DNA of 39,560 nt from JANQTF01 sp036835375. GTDB taxonomy: Bacteria > Bacteroidota > Bacteroidia > J057. The notes under the pieces are model-generated. The model did no database searches. It saw only the letters and a program-made list of their open reading frames with translations, and was not told the origin of the DNA. The stretch spans positions 1 to 39,560 of the forward strand of contig DAITMB010000039.1 of NCBI GenBank assembly GCA_036835375.1. The letters run 5' to 3'. Every line of letters starts with the position of its first letter. Within the stretch, counting starts at the first letter, position 1. Positions 17,627-26,011 of this stretch are shown piece by piece. The translations under genes and the position numbers were made by a program.

Positions 17627-18474
17627 GATTGACAGCGGGCTAGGTGTGATTCCATCGCCGAATGTACGATTTTCGGATATTCATACATGCACAAATGTCC
17701 TCCTGGCACAGTCAGGCAAGCGTCCAGTCCAAGCAGTGTTTGGTGGTATAGGGCTTCGCGCCCGAAAGATACGACCCGATTGTTTTCTCCCCAGATCAGC
17801 AAGGTCGCGTCCGCTGGGACCGGTGCTTTCAGAAAGTGTCTCAGCGTGAAGGATTGCAAGCCAAAAAGCAAATGAAGTCGCCCCGAGGTTTGTCGGGCTT
17901 GGAGATACTTCGCCCGATAGGCAGCCGCCAGAGGTGAATCAGGGTCATATTCTCGTCCAAATAAGATGCGGGGAAAGCGTCGCGAGACCAGCGGAATTTG
18001 TAGGGAAATGGCGAACACTTTCCATAGTAGTGTGTGAATCCATCCTTTTTGTCCCAGTCGAAAGAGGAGGTAGCGCAACGGGCTCAGGCGAATCATACGT
18101 TCGCCAGGACACATGTTGAAGAGAATCAGGGAGCGCACCCTGTCGGGATGTCGCTGCTGATAAGCCACCGCGACGGATGCCCCAATGCAGTTGCCCACCA
18201 AAACCAGCGACTCAAGGTGGAGGTGGTCCAGAAAGGCTTCTAAGTGAGAGAGATATAAGTCCACGGTGAGGGGAGCCTGGGCTTCCGAAGATTCGCCAAA
18301 TCCAGCCCAGTCCATGGCGATGACGCGATAGCTCAGTGAAAAATGCTCGATTTGGTGCTGCCAAATTTGCATGAAGCCGCCGCCGTTGTGAAGCATCACC
18401 ATCGGAGTTCCTTGCCCCGTATCCACATAGTGAAGATCGTAGCCTGCCACATGAAAGCATTGAAAAAGAGACAT
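17623..18474 (-). CDS. Alpha/beta hydrolase with unusual Cys nucleophile
   Basis: About 283 residues from ATG 18474 (MSLFQCFHVAGYDLHYVDTG). An in-frame ATG at 18543 adds 23 residues without family character. The fold is seen in VMLHNGGG (oxyanion region, 27-33), IAMDWAGFGES and the nucleophile elbow LVGNCIGAS, which puts a cysteine (C96) where serine is usual. After the cap comes LLIWGENNRVV, where the usual catalytic Asp position holds Asn (N231/N232). The final VPGGHLC carries the catalytic His (H260). The apparent Cys-His-Asn triad resembles thiol hydrolases more than the Ser-His-Asp norm. OleB-type enzymes use Asp as nucleophile, so this is not a simple OleB. First gene of the five-gene operon; its stop overlaps the epimerase start by 4 bp. 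Confidence 0.88.
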   Translation of the reverse strand: MSLFQCFHVAGYDLHYVDTGQGTPMVMLHNGGGFMQIWQHQIEHFSLSYRVIAMDWAGFGESSEAQAPLTVDLYLSHLEAFLDHLHLESLVLVGNCIGASVAVAYQQRHPDRVRSLILFNMCPGERMIRLSPLRYLLFRLGQKGWIHTLLWKVFAISLQIPLVSRRFPRILFGREYDPDSPLAAAYRAKYLQARQTSGRLHLLFGLQSFTLRHFLKAPVPADATLLIWGENNRVVSFGREALYHQTLLGLDACLTVPGGHLCMYEYPKIVHSAMESHLARCQS

Positions 18475-19126
18475 ATCACGTGGCTCAGGGGAGGTAAAAA
18501 AAGAAGAAGACCTTTGCTCGCCGAATCTGAGGACATTTCTCATTGCGGTATGATGGGGTAATCAAGTTGGCTAGACGAATGAAGAGACCTCGGCGCTGGA
18601 AAAGAAAATCCGTTTTCGTATTTGCTGGTGCGAAAGGCTGGTATTGGGGTACGTTGTCACATCGCTCAGGAAAAGGCCAATCGCCGGAAATATAAGCATG
18701 GGAGTGATTTTTTAGGCCGGGCAGATGCACAGGCTCCTTGTTATTTGATTCACTTTTTTTATGAAATGGATAATCAGAAATTACTAGAAAAATTTTCTTC
18801 AGTTTAACATCTTCATCATATACCAAGTCAGATATTTTTTCGCGAATTCGAAGGCGGTGCGCCGCATCTTGTGATGAAGAAAGGCATGTATTTCGGGGTG
18901 GAAAGCCCGGCAAATCTTGCCAATTTTTCCTACATTGACTTTCCCGCACACCTCCCGCTTTGGCTGGCTCGTTCTGATGGTGTCGGGTCAATCGACAACG
19001 CGGATGGATGGCTCAGTACCTCGTTATGTGGTCAAACCCTGCGGATCAAGCGTTCTTCCAGAAGCAATCCGTAGGCTCTGCGAATGTCGGTGCCCTACTT
19101 CCTTTCACCCACTTCCTTAGCGATCC
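18475..19126. other. AT-rich divergent intergenic region
   Basis: About 650 bp between the start of the minus-strand ketosynthase operon and a plus-strand exported protein. It must hold both promoters. A 13-bp palindrome AGAAAAATTTTCT lies at 18786-18798. A 168-codon minus-strand ORF (18485-18991) has a low-complexity, non-family composition and overlaps the N-terminus of the hydrolase ORF, so I do not call it a gene. Confidence 0.55.
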
Positions 19127-19813
19127 ATGATGATGAAACAACTGTATCTTTCCTTGTTCGTTTTTCTTTTTCTCGGGACCAGCGCGGCTTATGGCCAGTG
19201 CGGCCATAGTCATCGTCCCTGTTCGCCTTCCAGAACTTCCCAAGAACCGCCGAAGTACCAGCGACTCACCTTGATTGCCGGCGGTGGACCTCAGTACACC
19301 CTGGATGCGGCTGGCCCTGCATTTCCGTCGGTAGGTCATGAAGCCAATGGGTTGCAACCCGCGACCACAGCCCAACGCCTCAATTGGCAAGGGTTTGGAT
19401 TTTTGGGATACCGATTCAATGGCGGGTATCGGGCGCCGCAAGCCTTCGGCCTGTTCGGCACGTATGGGCAATTTACTCCGCAGGCCATCACGGAGGTCAA
19501 TGCCTTGCAAGGAATTGTAAATCCCCTACCGGCCCAAGGCAGCGTGGCTGATTTTCGCGAGATCGAAGCAGGATTTCTCATCCGCAATTGGCTTCGCCTC
19601 TCAGCAGGGATTGGTGAGCAGCGTTTTGTCGATGACAATGGCCTTACGCATAGCCAGCAGTACTACAGCACCACGACAGGAATTCATCTGCCAATGAGCC
19701 GCAACCTTGTCGCTTTTGCCAGTGTGACCACACGCTTTGGGCGCGATTTTGAGGCATTTACCTTCCGGCCCAACGCAGGTCTTGCCTTCCAGCTCCGCGC
19801 CATTCGCATCTAG
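19127..19813 (+). CDS. Exported beta-barrel-like protein, unknown function
   Basis: 228 residues. The signal peptide MMMKQLYLSLFVFLFLGTSAAYGQ is cleaved near AYGQ-CG. The start could be any of three consecutive Met-type codons (ATGATGATG from 19127). The mature chain begins with a His/Cys-rich stretch (CGHSHRPCSPS), then alternates glycine and aromatic residues in short amphipathic strands (LIAGGGPQYTLD, FGFLGYRFNGGY, FGLFGTYGQFT, LRLSAGIGEQRF). Its end, FRPNAGLAFQLRAIRI, looks like a terminal outer-membrane strand. This suggests a small outer-membrane barrel, but no named family is recognised. It is a single gene closed by the strong terminator at 19842-19890. Confidence 0.75.
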   Translation: MMMKQLYLSLFVFLFLGTSAAYGQCGHSHRPCSPSRTSQEPPKYQRLTLIAGGGPQYTLDAAGPAFPSVGHEANGLQPATTAQRLNWQGFGFLGYRFNGGYRAPQAFGLFGTYGQFTPQAITEVNALQGIVNPLPAQGSVADFREIEAGFLIRNWLRLSAGIGEQRFVDDNGLTHSQQYYSTTTGIHLPMSRNLVAFASVTTRFGRDFEAFTFRPNAGLAFQLRAIRI

Positions 19814-19841
19814 CACCCAAGCAAGGATCCCTTTCAAAATT

Positions 19842-19890
19842 ATCAGGAAGAACCTAAGACATCGTCTTAGGTTCTTCCTGATTGCTTTTT
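19842..19890. terminator. Bidirectional rho-independent terminator
   Basis: A perfect 19-bp stem, left arm ATCAGGAAGAACCTAAGAC (19842-19860) and exact complement 19864-19882, with a 3-base ATC loop. TTTTT follows on the plus strand (19886-19890), and a shorter ATTTT follows on the minus strand. It lies between the convergent beta-barrel-like gene and the RND efflux operon and can serve both. Confidence 0.9.
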
Positions 19891-19934
19891 AGTCGCTCTG
19901 CCTAATTTTTTTAATCCTGTAAATAATCAAGCAA

Positions 19935-22900
19935 TCAACTTTGTGCGACAGCTTTATCTCCGACACTGAGTGCTTGGTACAAAACTGGCACCACCAACAG
20001 GGTGAGCAGGGTAGAAGACACCATACCGCCAATGATGGTCCATCCCAGCGGTGCCCACAGGTCGCTGCCTGAGAGGGTGAGGGGCAATAGGCCGAGGATC
20101 GTGGTCATGGTGGTGAGCAGGATCGGTAAAAATCGTGTTTCGGCAGCTTTGCGAATGGATTCCTGCTTACTCATGCCGCTAAGGCGCAGCTGATTGGCAT
20201 AATCCACCAAGATGATCGACGTGTTGACCACGATCCCTACCAAGCTGGTGAAGCCTATGAAGGCCAAAAAGGAAAAGGAGTAGCCCGTGAGAAAGAGTGC
20301 GACAATAGATCCGGAAAAAGCGAGCGGAATGGCAGATAGCACGATGAATGGTTGGGGAATAGAGCGAAACTGGAGCACCAGCACGGCCAGAATCCCAAAT
20401 AGCGCCACGATGAGCAGGCTTCCCAAATCTCCAAAGGATTCTTGCTGCGTTTCATATTCGCCTGCCACGACATACCGATAGCCCGCTGGCCATTCTATTT
20501 CGTCTAATTGATCGATCAAGTCGAGGGTGATTTCTGTCACATTGTATCCTTCGTCCACATCGGCGGTGACCATGTTGGTGCGCTGTCCATCAAAGTGATC
20601 GATTCTGGGCGAAGCGGTCGTCATGTCCAGGCGAAGCACTTGCCGAATGGGCACCTGTCCTCCAGCGGCATTGGCCACCGAGATGCGCGAAAGATCGCTC
20701 AGCTTGGCAGGGTAGTGATCTGCCATGCGAAGGATCATGGGATATTCCTTGCCATCGTCGAGGGTCAGGGTACCGACCTCGTGTCCAGCCACTGTGGTTC
20801 GGAGCGCCAGGTCCACGTCTAGCCAGGACACCCCCAAAGCCCCTGCTTTCTCCGGGAGAATTCGGCTCTGGATCTGGGTGCTGCCCACCGCAAGGGGATT
20901 GTTCAAGTTGATGATTCCTTCTTGCTCAGCGATCAATTCTTCCACCTGCTGAGAAAGGCGCTTGATCTCGGCGATGTTTTCTCCCACCACCTTGATCGCG
21001 ATGGGCGCATCGTATGGGGGACCATTTTTGAGATCAGAGACGCTGATTCGCGCACCAGGATAGGCCTCGAATTGCTGCCGGAGTTGCTTCACCGCCAGCG
21101 GAAAACGCTTCGAATCCCACGATTCTAACACCACCACGATCTGGGCCACTTGCGGAGCCAACTGACTGGGCGAGACATTGTAGTAAATCTGCGGATTGCC
21201 ATGGCCCACATTCGTGGCGTAGCCCAGCACACGCGGAAATGTGTCAAGATGTGCCTCTATCTCTCGCACTACGGCGTCGGTCGCCTCCAGGCTGCTTCCT
21301 TGAGGTAGGTCCACATCCACGAGGATGATTGGCTTGTCTGCCCGAGGAAAAAAGCTGACGCCTACCAACGGAAAGAGGGCGATGCCGCCTGCCAGACTTC
21401 CGACTGCGATGAGCGCGATCACCCACGGGCGTCGTAACGAAACCGCGAGCATGGGTCGATAAAAACGACTCACCATCTGCTCCAAACCCAAAAGGAGGCG
21501 ATTGGGCTGGGCAGCGCGAAGGGTCATGATGCGCGAGCCAAGCAGAGGGCTGAGAGTGAGTGCCAATAGGAGGGAAGCACCCAAGCTGAACATGACGATG
21601 ATGGGCAGAGAAATCACAAATTCACCCGTGCCACCTCCCAACTGCGTCATCGGCAAAAAGGCTAAGACCGTCGTGGCGGTAGAGCTCACGATGGCCCATC
21701 CCACCTCTGCGGTGCCTTTGGCTGCGGCTTCTTTAGGAGAATAGCCTTCCCGGAGGAAGCGATGGATGTTTTCTACCACCACAATCCCATTGTCCACAAG
21801 CAACCCAAGGGCGATCACCAAGCCCGCAATGGAGATTTGCTGCAAGCCGTACCCAGTTTGGTCGAGCAAATAAATCGCCATCAAGATGGAGGTTGGGATC
21901 ACCGTCATGATGATGAGCGCATTGCGCATTCCCAGAAACATCAGCACGATGGCACCGACCAGTAGAATACCTTGCAGGAGATTGAGAAAAAAATCGTTGA
22001 TGCGCGCTTTGACCGCAGGACCTTGCTTAAAGACGGACGAAAGGGCGATTTCATCGGGAAGTCCCTGCTCAAATGCCGCTACGCGGGCTTCCATCTGTTC
22101 GGCAATGCGGAGGATGTTTTCTTCTTTTTGCTGTGTCACCGAAACGAAAATCGCCCGTCGGCCCTGATAGCGAGTGAGGTACGTGGGTGTCTCGTATTCC
22201 ATGCCCACCGTGGCAATGTCTTCTAGAAAAACCAAATGTTCACCCAGGCCTCCCACTGGCGTGCGACGTAGCTGCTCCACCGAATGGTAGCTGCCGCTGG
22301 TCCTCACCACAAAGGATCTACCCCCACTGCTGAGTTCACCGCCGGGGAGATTTTGGTGATTTTGAGACAGAATTCCCAGCACCTGATGTACAGAAAGGTT
22401 TCGCCGCGACATCTCTTCCATGTCCAGTGCGATGCGCAGCTCCTCGGTGGGGTGGCCGACGATGTCCACGCTTCGAATGCCAGGCACTTGATCAAGTTGA
22501 TCTTCGAGGCGCTCAGCCCAGGTCACCAAATCGTGATAACTGGCTGTCTCGGAGACCAGTGCAACTTGTAGAATCACCACATCCAAGGGTGACTGTTGCT
22601 TCACCTCCAGCGTGCGCAGTTCCGTGGGCAACTCCCCGCGAACTTGGTTGACGGCAGCCGAAATTTCGTCGTATTTGTCATTCACGTCGATCCCATACTC
22701 AGCCTCCACCTTGATCACAGCGACCCCTTCTTTGATTTGCGTACTCACATCGGTGAGTTCTTCTACCTCCAGGAGGGCATCCTCCAGGGGATTGATCACA
22801 AGCTGCTCCAAGTCTTCCGGGCTTGCACCGGGATAGACTGCCAGGATCGTGTAAACCGGAAAATCTAAGATCGGGTCCTCCGATCGCGGCATGTTCAGGT

Positions 22901-22985
22901 AAGAGAGAATGCCCAGCCCGGACACCATCGTGACAAGAACCAAGACAAATAGATGGTTGGAAATCGCCAGTTGTGGGAGTTTCAT
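19935..22985 (-). CDS. RND efflux transporter permease (AcrB/HAE1-like)
   Basis: Inner-membrane proton/drug antiporter of about 1,016 residues, third gene of a tripartite efflux operon. The start at 22985 (MKLPQLAISN) places the first transmembrane helix at about 10-30. An upstream ATG at 23027 would overlap the adaptor stop region and lacks family similarity. Two repeats of a large periplasmic loop and six helices are visible. TM4 reads IALGLLVDNGIVVVENIHRF, so the proton-relay Asp pair (DD in AcrB) is D398 followed by Asn. The second half carries SFLAFIGFTSLVGIVVNTSIILVDY. The C-terminal VVPVLYQAL is typical. Expected to pump hydrophobic compounds through the adaptor and outer-membrane factor encoded just upstream. 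The substrate is not predictable from sequence. Confidence 0.93.
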   Translation of the reverse strand: MKLPQLAISNHLFVLVLVTMVSGLGILSYLNMPRSEDPILDFPVYTILAVYPGASPEDLEQLVINPLEDALLEVEELTDVSTQIKEGVAVIKVEAEYGIDVNDKYDEISAAVNQVRGELPTELRTLEVKQQSPLDVVILQVALVSETASYHDLVTWAERLEDQLDQVPGIRSVDIVGHPTEELRIALDMEEMSRRNLSVHQVLGILSQNHQNLPGGELSSGGRSFVVRTSGSYHSVEQLRRTPVGGLGEHLVFLEDIATVGMEYETPTYLTRYQGRRAIFVSVTQQKEENILRIAEQMEARVAAFEQGLPDEIALSSVFKQGPAVKARINDFFLNLLQGILLVGAIVLMFLGMRNALIIMTVIPTSILMAIYLLDQTGYGLQQISIAGLVIALGLLVDNGIVVVENIHRFLREGYSPKEAAAKGTAEVGWAIVSSTATTVLAFLPMTQLGGGTGEFVISLPIIVMFSLGASLLLALTLSPLLGSRIMTLRAAQPNRLLLGLEQMVSRFYRPMLAVSLRRPWVIALIAVGSLAGGIALFPLVGVSFFPRADKPIILVDVDLPQGSSLEATDAVVREIEAHLDTFPRVLGYATNVGHGNPQIYYNVSPSQLAPQVAQIVVVLESWDSKRFPLAVKQLRQQFEAYPGARISVSDLKNGPPYDAPIAIKVVGENIAEIKRLSQQVEELIAEQEGIINLNNPLAVGSTQIQSRILPEKAGALGVSWLDVDLALRTTVAGHEVGTLTLDDGKEYPMILRMADHYPAKLSDLSRISVANAAGGQVPIRQVLRLDMTTASPRIDHFDGQRTNMVTADVDEGYNVTEITLDLIDQLDEIEWPAGYRYVVAGEYETQQESFGDLGSLLIVALFGILAVLVLQFRSIPQPFIVLSAIPLAFSGSIVALFLTGYSFSFLAFIGFTSLVGIVVNTSIILVDYANQLRLSGMSKQESIRKAAETRFLPILLTTMTTILGLLPLTLSGSDLWAPLGWTIIGGMVSSTLLTLLVVPVLYQALSVGDKAVAQS

Positions 22986-23033
22986 ATATGCGAAATGAAG
23001 AATGATCGGAAATGAGAGAAATGGCACCGGGAG

Positions 23034-24113
23034 TTATCGCTGGCCGATAAGTACCCCTTCACCTTCTGGCTGGTTTTGACGAATGATGCGGACTGCGACG
23101 CCGTCCCGCAGGTAAGCCGCTCCGTCGGTCACGATCTCCTTCCCCGCCAACTGTTCCCATGGCACCGCGACGTAGTCATCCCCCAGCGACATCGGCCCTA
23201 GTTCCAGCAAGGTGACCGTACCACTGTCCGTGGGCACATATACCCACACGCGGTTGCCTTGAGCCTGCGCAATGCCCTTCATAGGAATCACTGCCAAGGG
23301 GCGATCTGGATTCTGGAAAATTTCGGCCTTGCCCACAAAGCCATTTTTGAGGGCGCGAGGCATTTCTACAAAGGTCATTTTCACCTCATAGGTCCCCGTC
23401 ATAGGGTTCACATCCGGAGCGAGCTCAGAGATTTTGGCAGGAAAAGCGATCCCAGGCCACGCGTCAAAGCTCACCTCTGCCTCGTCGCCAAGTTGCACGT
23501 TCACCACATCCACATCTGCCAAGCCTACCCGAAGCACGCGGGTGTCCCCGTTAGTTCCGAGCTTGAGAATTGGCATACCTGGACTCGCGACTTCACCCGA
23601 TTGGGCCATTTTTTGGAGAACTCGCCCCGAAGCGGGTGCTACAATCCGCGCGTGACGCTGCTGGCTTTCGGCCATCTGAAGCTGCGATTTAGCCACTTGA
23701 TAGGCCGTTGTGAGGTCTTGCACTTGCTCCAACGTCGCTACTGTGTCCGCATACAATGAGCTCACCCGAGCCAGATCGCGCTCCGCTTTTTCCAAACTGA
23801 GGCTCGCCTGCTGAACTTGGGCTGAGACATCGATCAAGTCCAGTTCTGCCAGTACTTGGCCTTCCCGCACTTGTTGGCCTTCTTGCACAAAGATGCTCCG
23901 GATCACGCCGCCAGTGCGAAATCCCAAAAATACATCCTCTCCTGATACCACTTGGCCTACTGCCAGGATCGAAGGAGAGGTCGTGAGTGGTTCCACCGAT
24001 TGCACCCTCACTGGAATGGCTTTGATCGCTGGGGATCCGGGTTCGTTGGTGGCAGGCTGACAAGAGGACAAGGTCCACAGCAAAGAGAGAAGGAGAAAAG
24101 GAAAATATTTCAT
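23034..24113 (-). CDS. RND periplasmic adaptor (membrane fusion protein), lipoprotein
   Basis: About 359 residues from ATG 24113. This start gives a lipoprotein signal MKYFPFLLLSLLWTLSSC with C18 as the lipid anchor; an in-frame ATG at 24320 is rejected. Domains in order: a barrel-sandwich half (GVIRSIFVQEGQQVREGQVLAELD), an alpha-helical hairpin (QQASLSLEKAERDLARV), the returning lipoyl half (IVAPASGRVLQKMAQSGEV) and a beta-barrel/membrane-proximal domain (VGLADVDVVNVQLGDEAEV, then KNGFVGKAEIF). It links the permease and the TolC-like factor in the periplasm. It lies 48 bp upstream of the permease start and is second in the operon. Confidence 0.92.
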   Translation of the reverse strand: MKYFPFLLLSLLWTLSSCQPATNEPGSPAIKAIPVRVQSVEPLTTSPSILAVGQVVSGEDVFLGFRTGGVIRSIFVQEGQQVREGQVLAELDLIDVSAQVQQASLSLEKAERDLARVSSLYADTVATLEQVQDLTTAYQVAKSQLQMAESQQRHARIVAPASGRVLQKMAQSGEVASPGMPILKLGTNGDTRVLRVGLADVDVVNVQLGDEAEVSFDAWPGIAFPAKISELAPDVNPMTGTYEVKMTFVEMPRALKNGFVGKAEIFQNPDRPLAVIPMKGIAQAQGNRVWVYVPTDSGTVTLLELGPMSLGDDYVAVPWEQLAGKEIVTDGAAYLRDGVAVRIIRQNQPEGEGVLIGQR

Positions 24114-24334
24114 TTTTTGGAAATGTATAGCGTGGTCACGCATGAAAATCAAAGGAAAAGTGATGAAGTCGGGGAATTCAAAGCGTGTGAAATAGGTTGG
24201 ATGCTCGGCCTTTGGGCCAGAGAAAGCGTATGCGGAGTGACGTAGAACTTGGGAGAAAATCAGAAAAGGGGAGCTTGCTATTTGCCCCGCCCAAAAATCT
24301 TGGAAGCAAATGGCTGGCAAATCATCTCAAAGTT

Positions 24335-25702
24335 TTATTCAGTGGAGGGAATTTTCAGCAAGCCCGCAGCAAATTGTAAGGTCGTCTCGCGGCGCAACCA
24401 TTCGTACTTGGCGGCATTGAGTGCCAATTGTGACTGGGTCCAGGCAGCCCGTACCTGCTCCAGTTGCAAGGCATTGATCTGCCCTTCCTGAAAGCGCTGG
24501 GCAGTCTGGCGATACAGTCGTGCGGCATGTCCCTCCCCCTCCTGAGTGGCCAGAAAGGCCTGTTCTGCGGCCTGCCAGCCATACCAAGCCTGCTCCACTT
24601 CTAGCGCAATTTGTCGGTGAAGCTGCACGGATTGCCAATGAATTGCCTCCGAAGCCAGCTTCGCTTCTTGCACGCCCGCCCTTCGCTGGCCGCCCTGAAA
24701 GAGGTTCCAGTTGAGGGAAGCCTGCGCCATGACAAATGCCTGATCATTGCCGAAGTCGTAGCCAAAGCCTTGGAATCCAAGATCTGTGACCAGAGAAAGG
24801 CTGGGCAACATTTGCCCACGGGCTTGCTGCACCCCCCAGGATTGCGCGGTGTTTTGCTGATCAATCCATTGTGTTTCGGAACGCTGCGCTGTAGCCTGGC
24901 CGAGCAATAGCTCCAAATCAGGGCGCCAGGCGCCGGGACGAAGACTGCTGTCCTGCTGAAGTGGTTCGCGCAAATCTCTTCCCAGCAATAAGTTCACATA
25001 AGCTCTGGCAGAAGCCTCTTGCTGGCGAGCCTGCGCCATGTCGCCCGTCCACTGACTCAGCGATACTTGCGCTTGCGAAATGGCATCCACGGTGACTTTG
25101 TTGGCGGCGACCAGACGCTCATTCACACGAAGCTGCTCCCGCAGGAGTGCCTCGACTTCTTCATAAATGGCGACCTGCTCCAGCGCTTGCAGATAGCTCC
25201 AGTAGGCTTCCCTCACCTCTCGCACCAAAGAAGTAGTGGCCACCTGTACCGAAGTTTCGCTGACCTGAAGGAGGGCTTCCTGCGCCCGCTTGTTCACCAA
25301 AATATCGCTGGAAAAGATGGGTTGAATCACGCGGATGCTCGTTTCCTGAAAATTGTTTGGCAAAAAGCGTTCGTTCACATTCGCCAGATCTGTGGGGAAT
25401 CCTTGGGTCTCTGTGAGCTGGTTGAGGGTAGAATAGACCGGATTGAGCAAATCGCCGATTGGAAATTGGATGCTTCGCCCACCAGCGGCCAGGATATAGG
25501 AGGCCCTGAAATCTACTTGGGGCAAAAAGAGGCCCTTGGCTTTGTCGAGGCGCGCTTGCTGCTGCTGAACACCGATTCGGGATCGTGCCAAATCAGGATT
25601 GTGAGCCAGGGCTTCGACCACATATTGATCAAGAATCCCGCTTTGAGAGAACAGGCCAATGGGCATCGACAATGCCAGGCCCCAGAAGAGGAACATTTTC
25701 AT
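24335..25702 (-). CDS. TolC-family outer-membrane efflux protein
   Basis: About 455 residues from ATG 25702 (MKMFLFWGLALSMPIGLFSQ signal peptide); an in-frame ATG at 25729 is less likely because it would overlap the TetR operator at 25723-25735. The family pattern is clear: two related halves of long coiled-coil helices, with ALAHNPDLARSRIGVQQQQARL, VDFRASYILAAG and PSLSLVTDLGFQGFGYDFG before FVMAQASLNWNLFQGGQRR. The tail AAKYEWLRRETTLQFAAG is typical. It forms the exit duct of the tripartite pump as a trimer. First gene of the efflux operon, with operator-like palindromes just upstream. Confidence 0.92.
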   Translation of the reverse strand: MKMFLFWGLALSMPIGLFSQSGILDQYVVEALAHNPDLARSRIGVQQQQARLDKAKGLFLPQVDFRASYILAAGGRSIQFPIGDLLNPVYSTLNQLTETQGFPTDLANVNERFLPNNFQETSIRVIQPIFSSDILVNKRAQEALLQVSETSVQVATTSLVREVREAYWSYLQALEQVAIYEEVEALLREQLRVNERLVAANKVTVDAISQAQVSLSQWTGDMAQARQQEASARAYVNLLLGRDLREPLQQDSSLRPGAWRPDLELLLGQATAQRSETQWIDQQNTAQSWGVQQARGQMLPSLSLVTDLGFQGFGYDFGNDQAFVMAQASLNWNLFQGGQRRAGVQEAKLASEAIHWQSVQLHRQIALEVEQAWYGWQAAEQAFLATQEGEGHAARLYRQTAQRFQEGQINALQLEQVRAAWTQSQLALNAAKYEWLRRETTLQFAAGLLKIPSTE

Positions 25703-25722
25703 GATGAACGACTCAATTAATA

Positions 25723-25735
25723 TAAACACTGTTTA
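25723..25735. promoter_or_regulatory. Candidate TetR operator, copy 1
   Basis: TAAAC-ACT-GTTTA, a perfect 5-bp inverted repeat around a 3-base centre, 20 bp before the efflux operon start codon. It shares the T(A/G)AACA..GTT(T/C)A pattern with 25873-25885 and 26790-26802. Confidence 0.65.
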
Positions 25736-25872
25736 GTAGAAGGTCAAAAAAAGAGCGGAACGCTTCCACCCAATCCAACTCATACCAGGTAAGAACGAGG
25801 AGCCCCAAGGACAGGGCCAACATCTTCCGTGAGCGGCAATGCCCGCTCGGGACATTTACACGTTTCAAATTA

Positions 25873-25885
25873 TAAACACCGTTTA
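25873..25885. promoter_or_regulatory. Candidate TetR operator, copy 2
   Basis: TAAAC-ACC-GTTTA, preceded by TA as in copy 1 (the shared string is TATAAACAC). It lies 150 bp upstream of copy 1, between the tetR stop and the efflux operon. Confidence 0.65.
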
Positions 25886-25954
25886 CTTGCATAGCAAAAA
25901 AAGGTTGTCCCGAAGGCAGGAATGAGCAACTTTCCCAAGTGGTTTTTGAAATGG

Positions 25955-26011
25955 TAACTTCTCCGAATGGCGTTTTTCAGAATCTCTGAATCAGAAAAGA
26001 CGGAGAAGTTA
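25955..26011. terminator. Nested inverted repeat at the tetR stop
   Basis: TAACTTCTCCG (25955-25965) is complementary to CGGAGAAGTTA (26001-26011), the latter containing the tetR stop codon. Within the loop a second perfect hairpin TTCAGA-ATC-TCTGAA lies at 25976-25990. No strong U-tract follows on the minus strand, so termination is plausible but not certain. Confidence 0.4.

Larger units (their letters stand above)
25703..26008. promoter_or_regulatory. Efflux operon control region
   Basis: 306 bp between the end of tetR and the first efflux gene. It holds two copies of the TetR-type palindrome (25723-25735 and 25873-25885) and a nested inverted repeat directly after the tetR stop. No ORF is supported. 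The presence of operators here shows that the efflux operon has its own promoter rather than reading through from tetR. Confidence 0.7.

Noticed and set aside
18485..18991. 168-codon minus-strand ORF upstream of the hydrolase
   Set aside because: No family resemblance, odd composition, overlaps the hydrolase N-terminal region and lies in an AT-rich promoter region.
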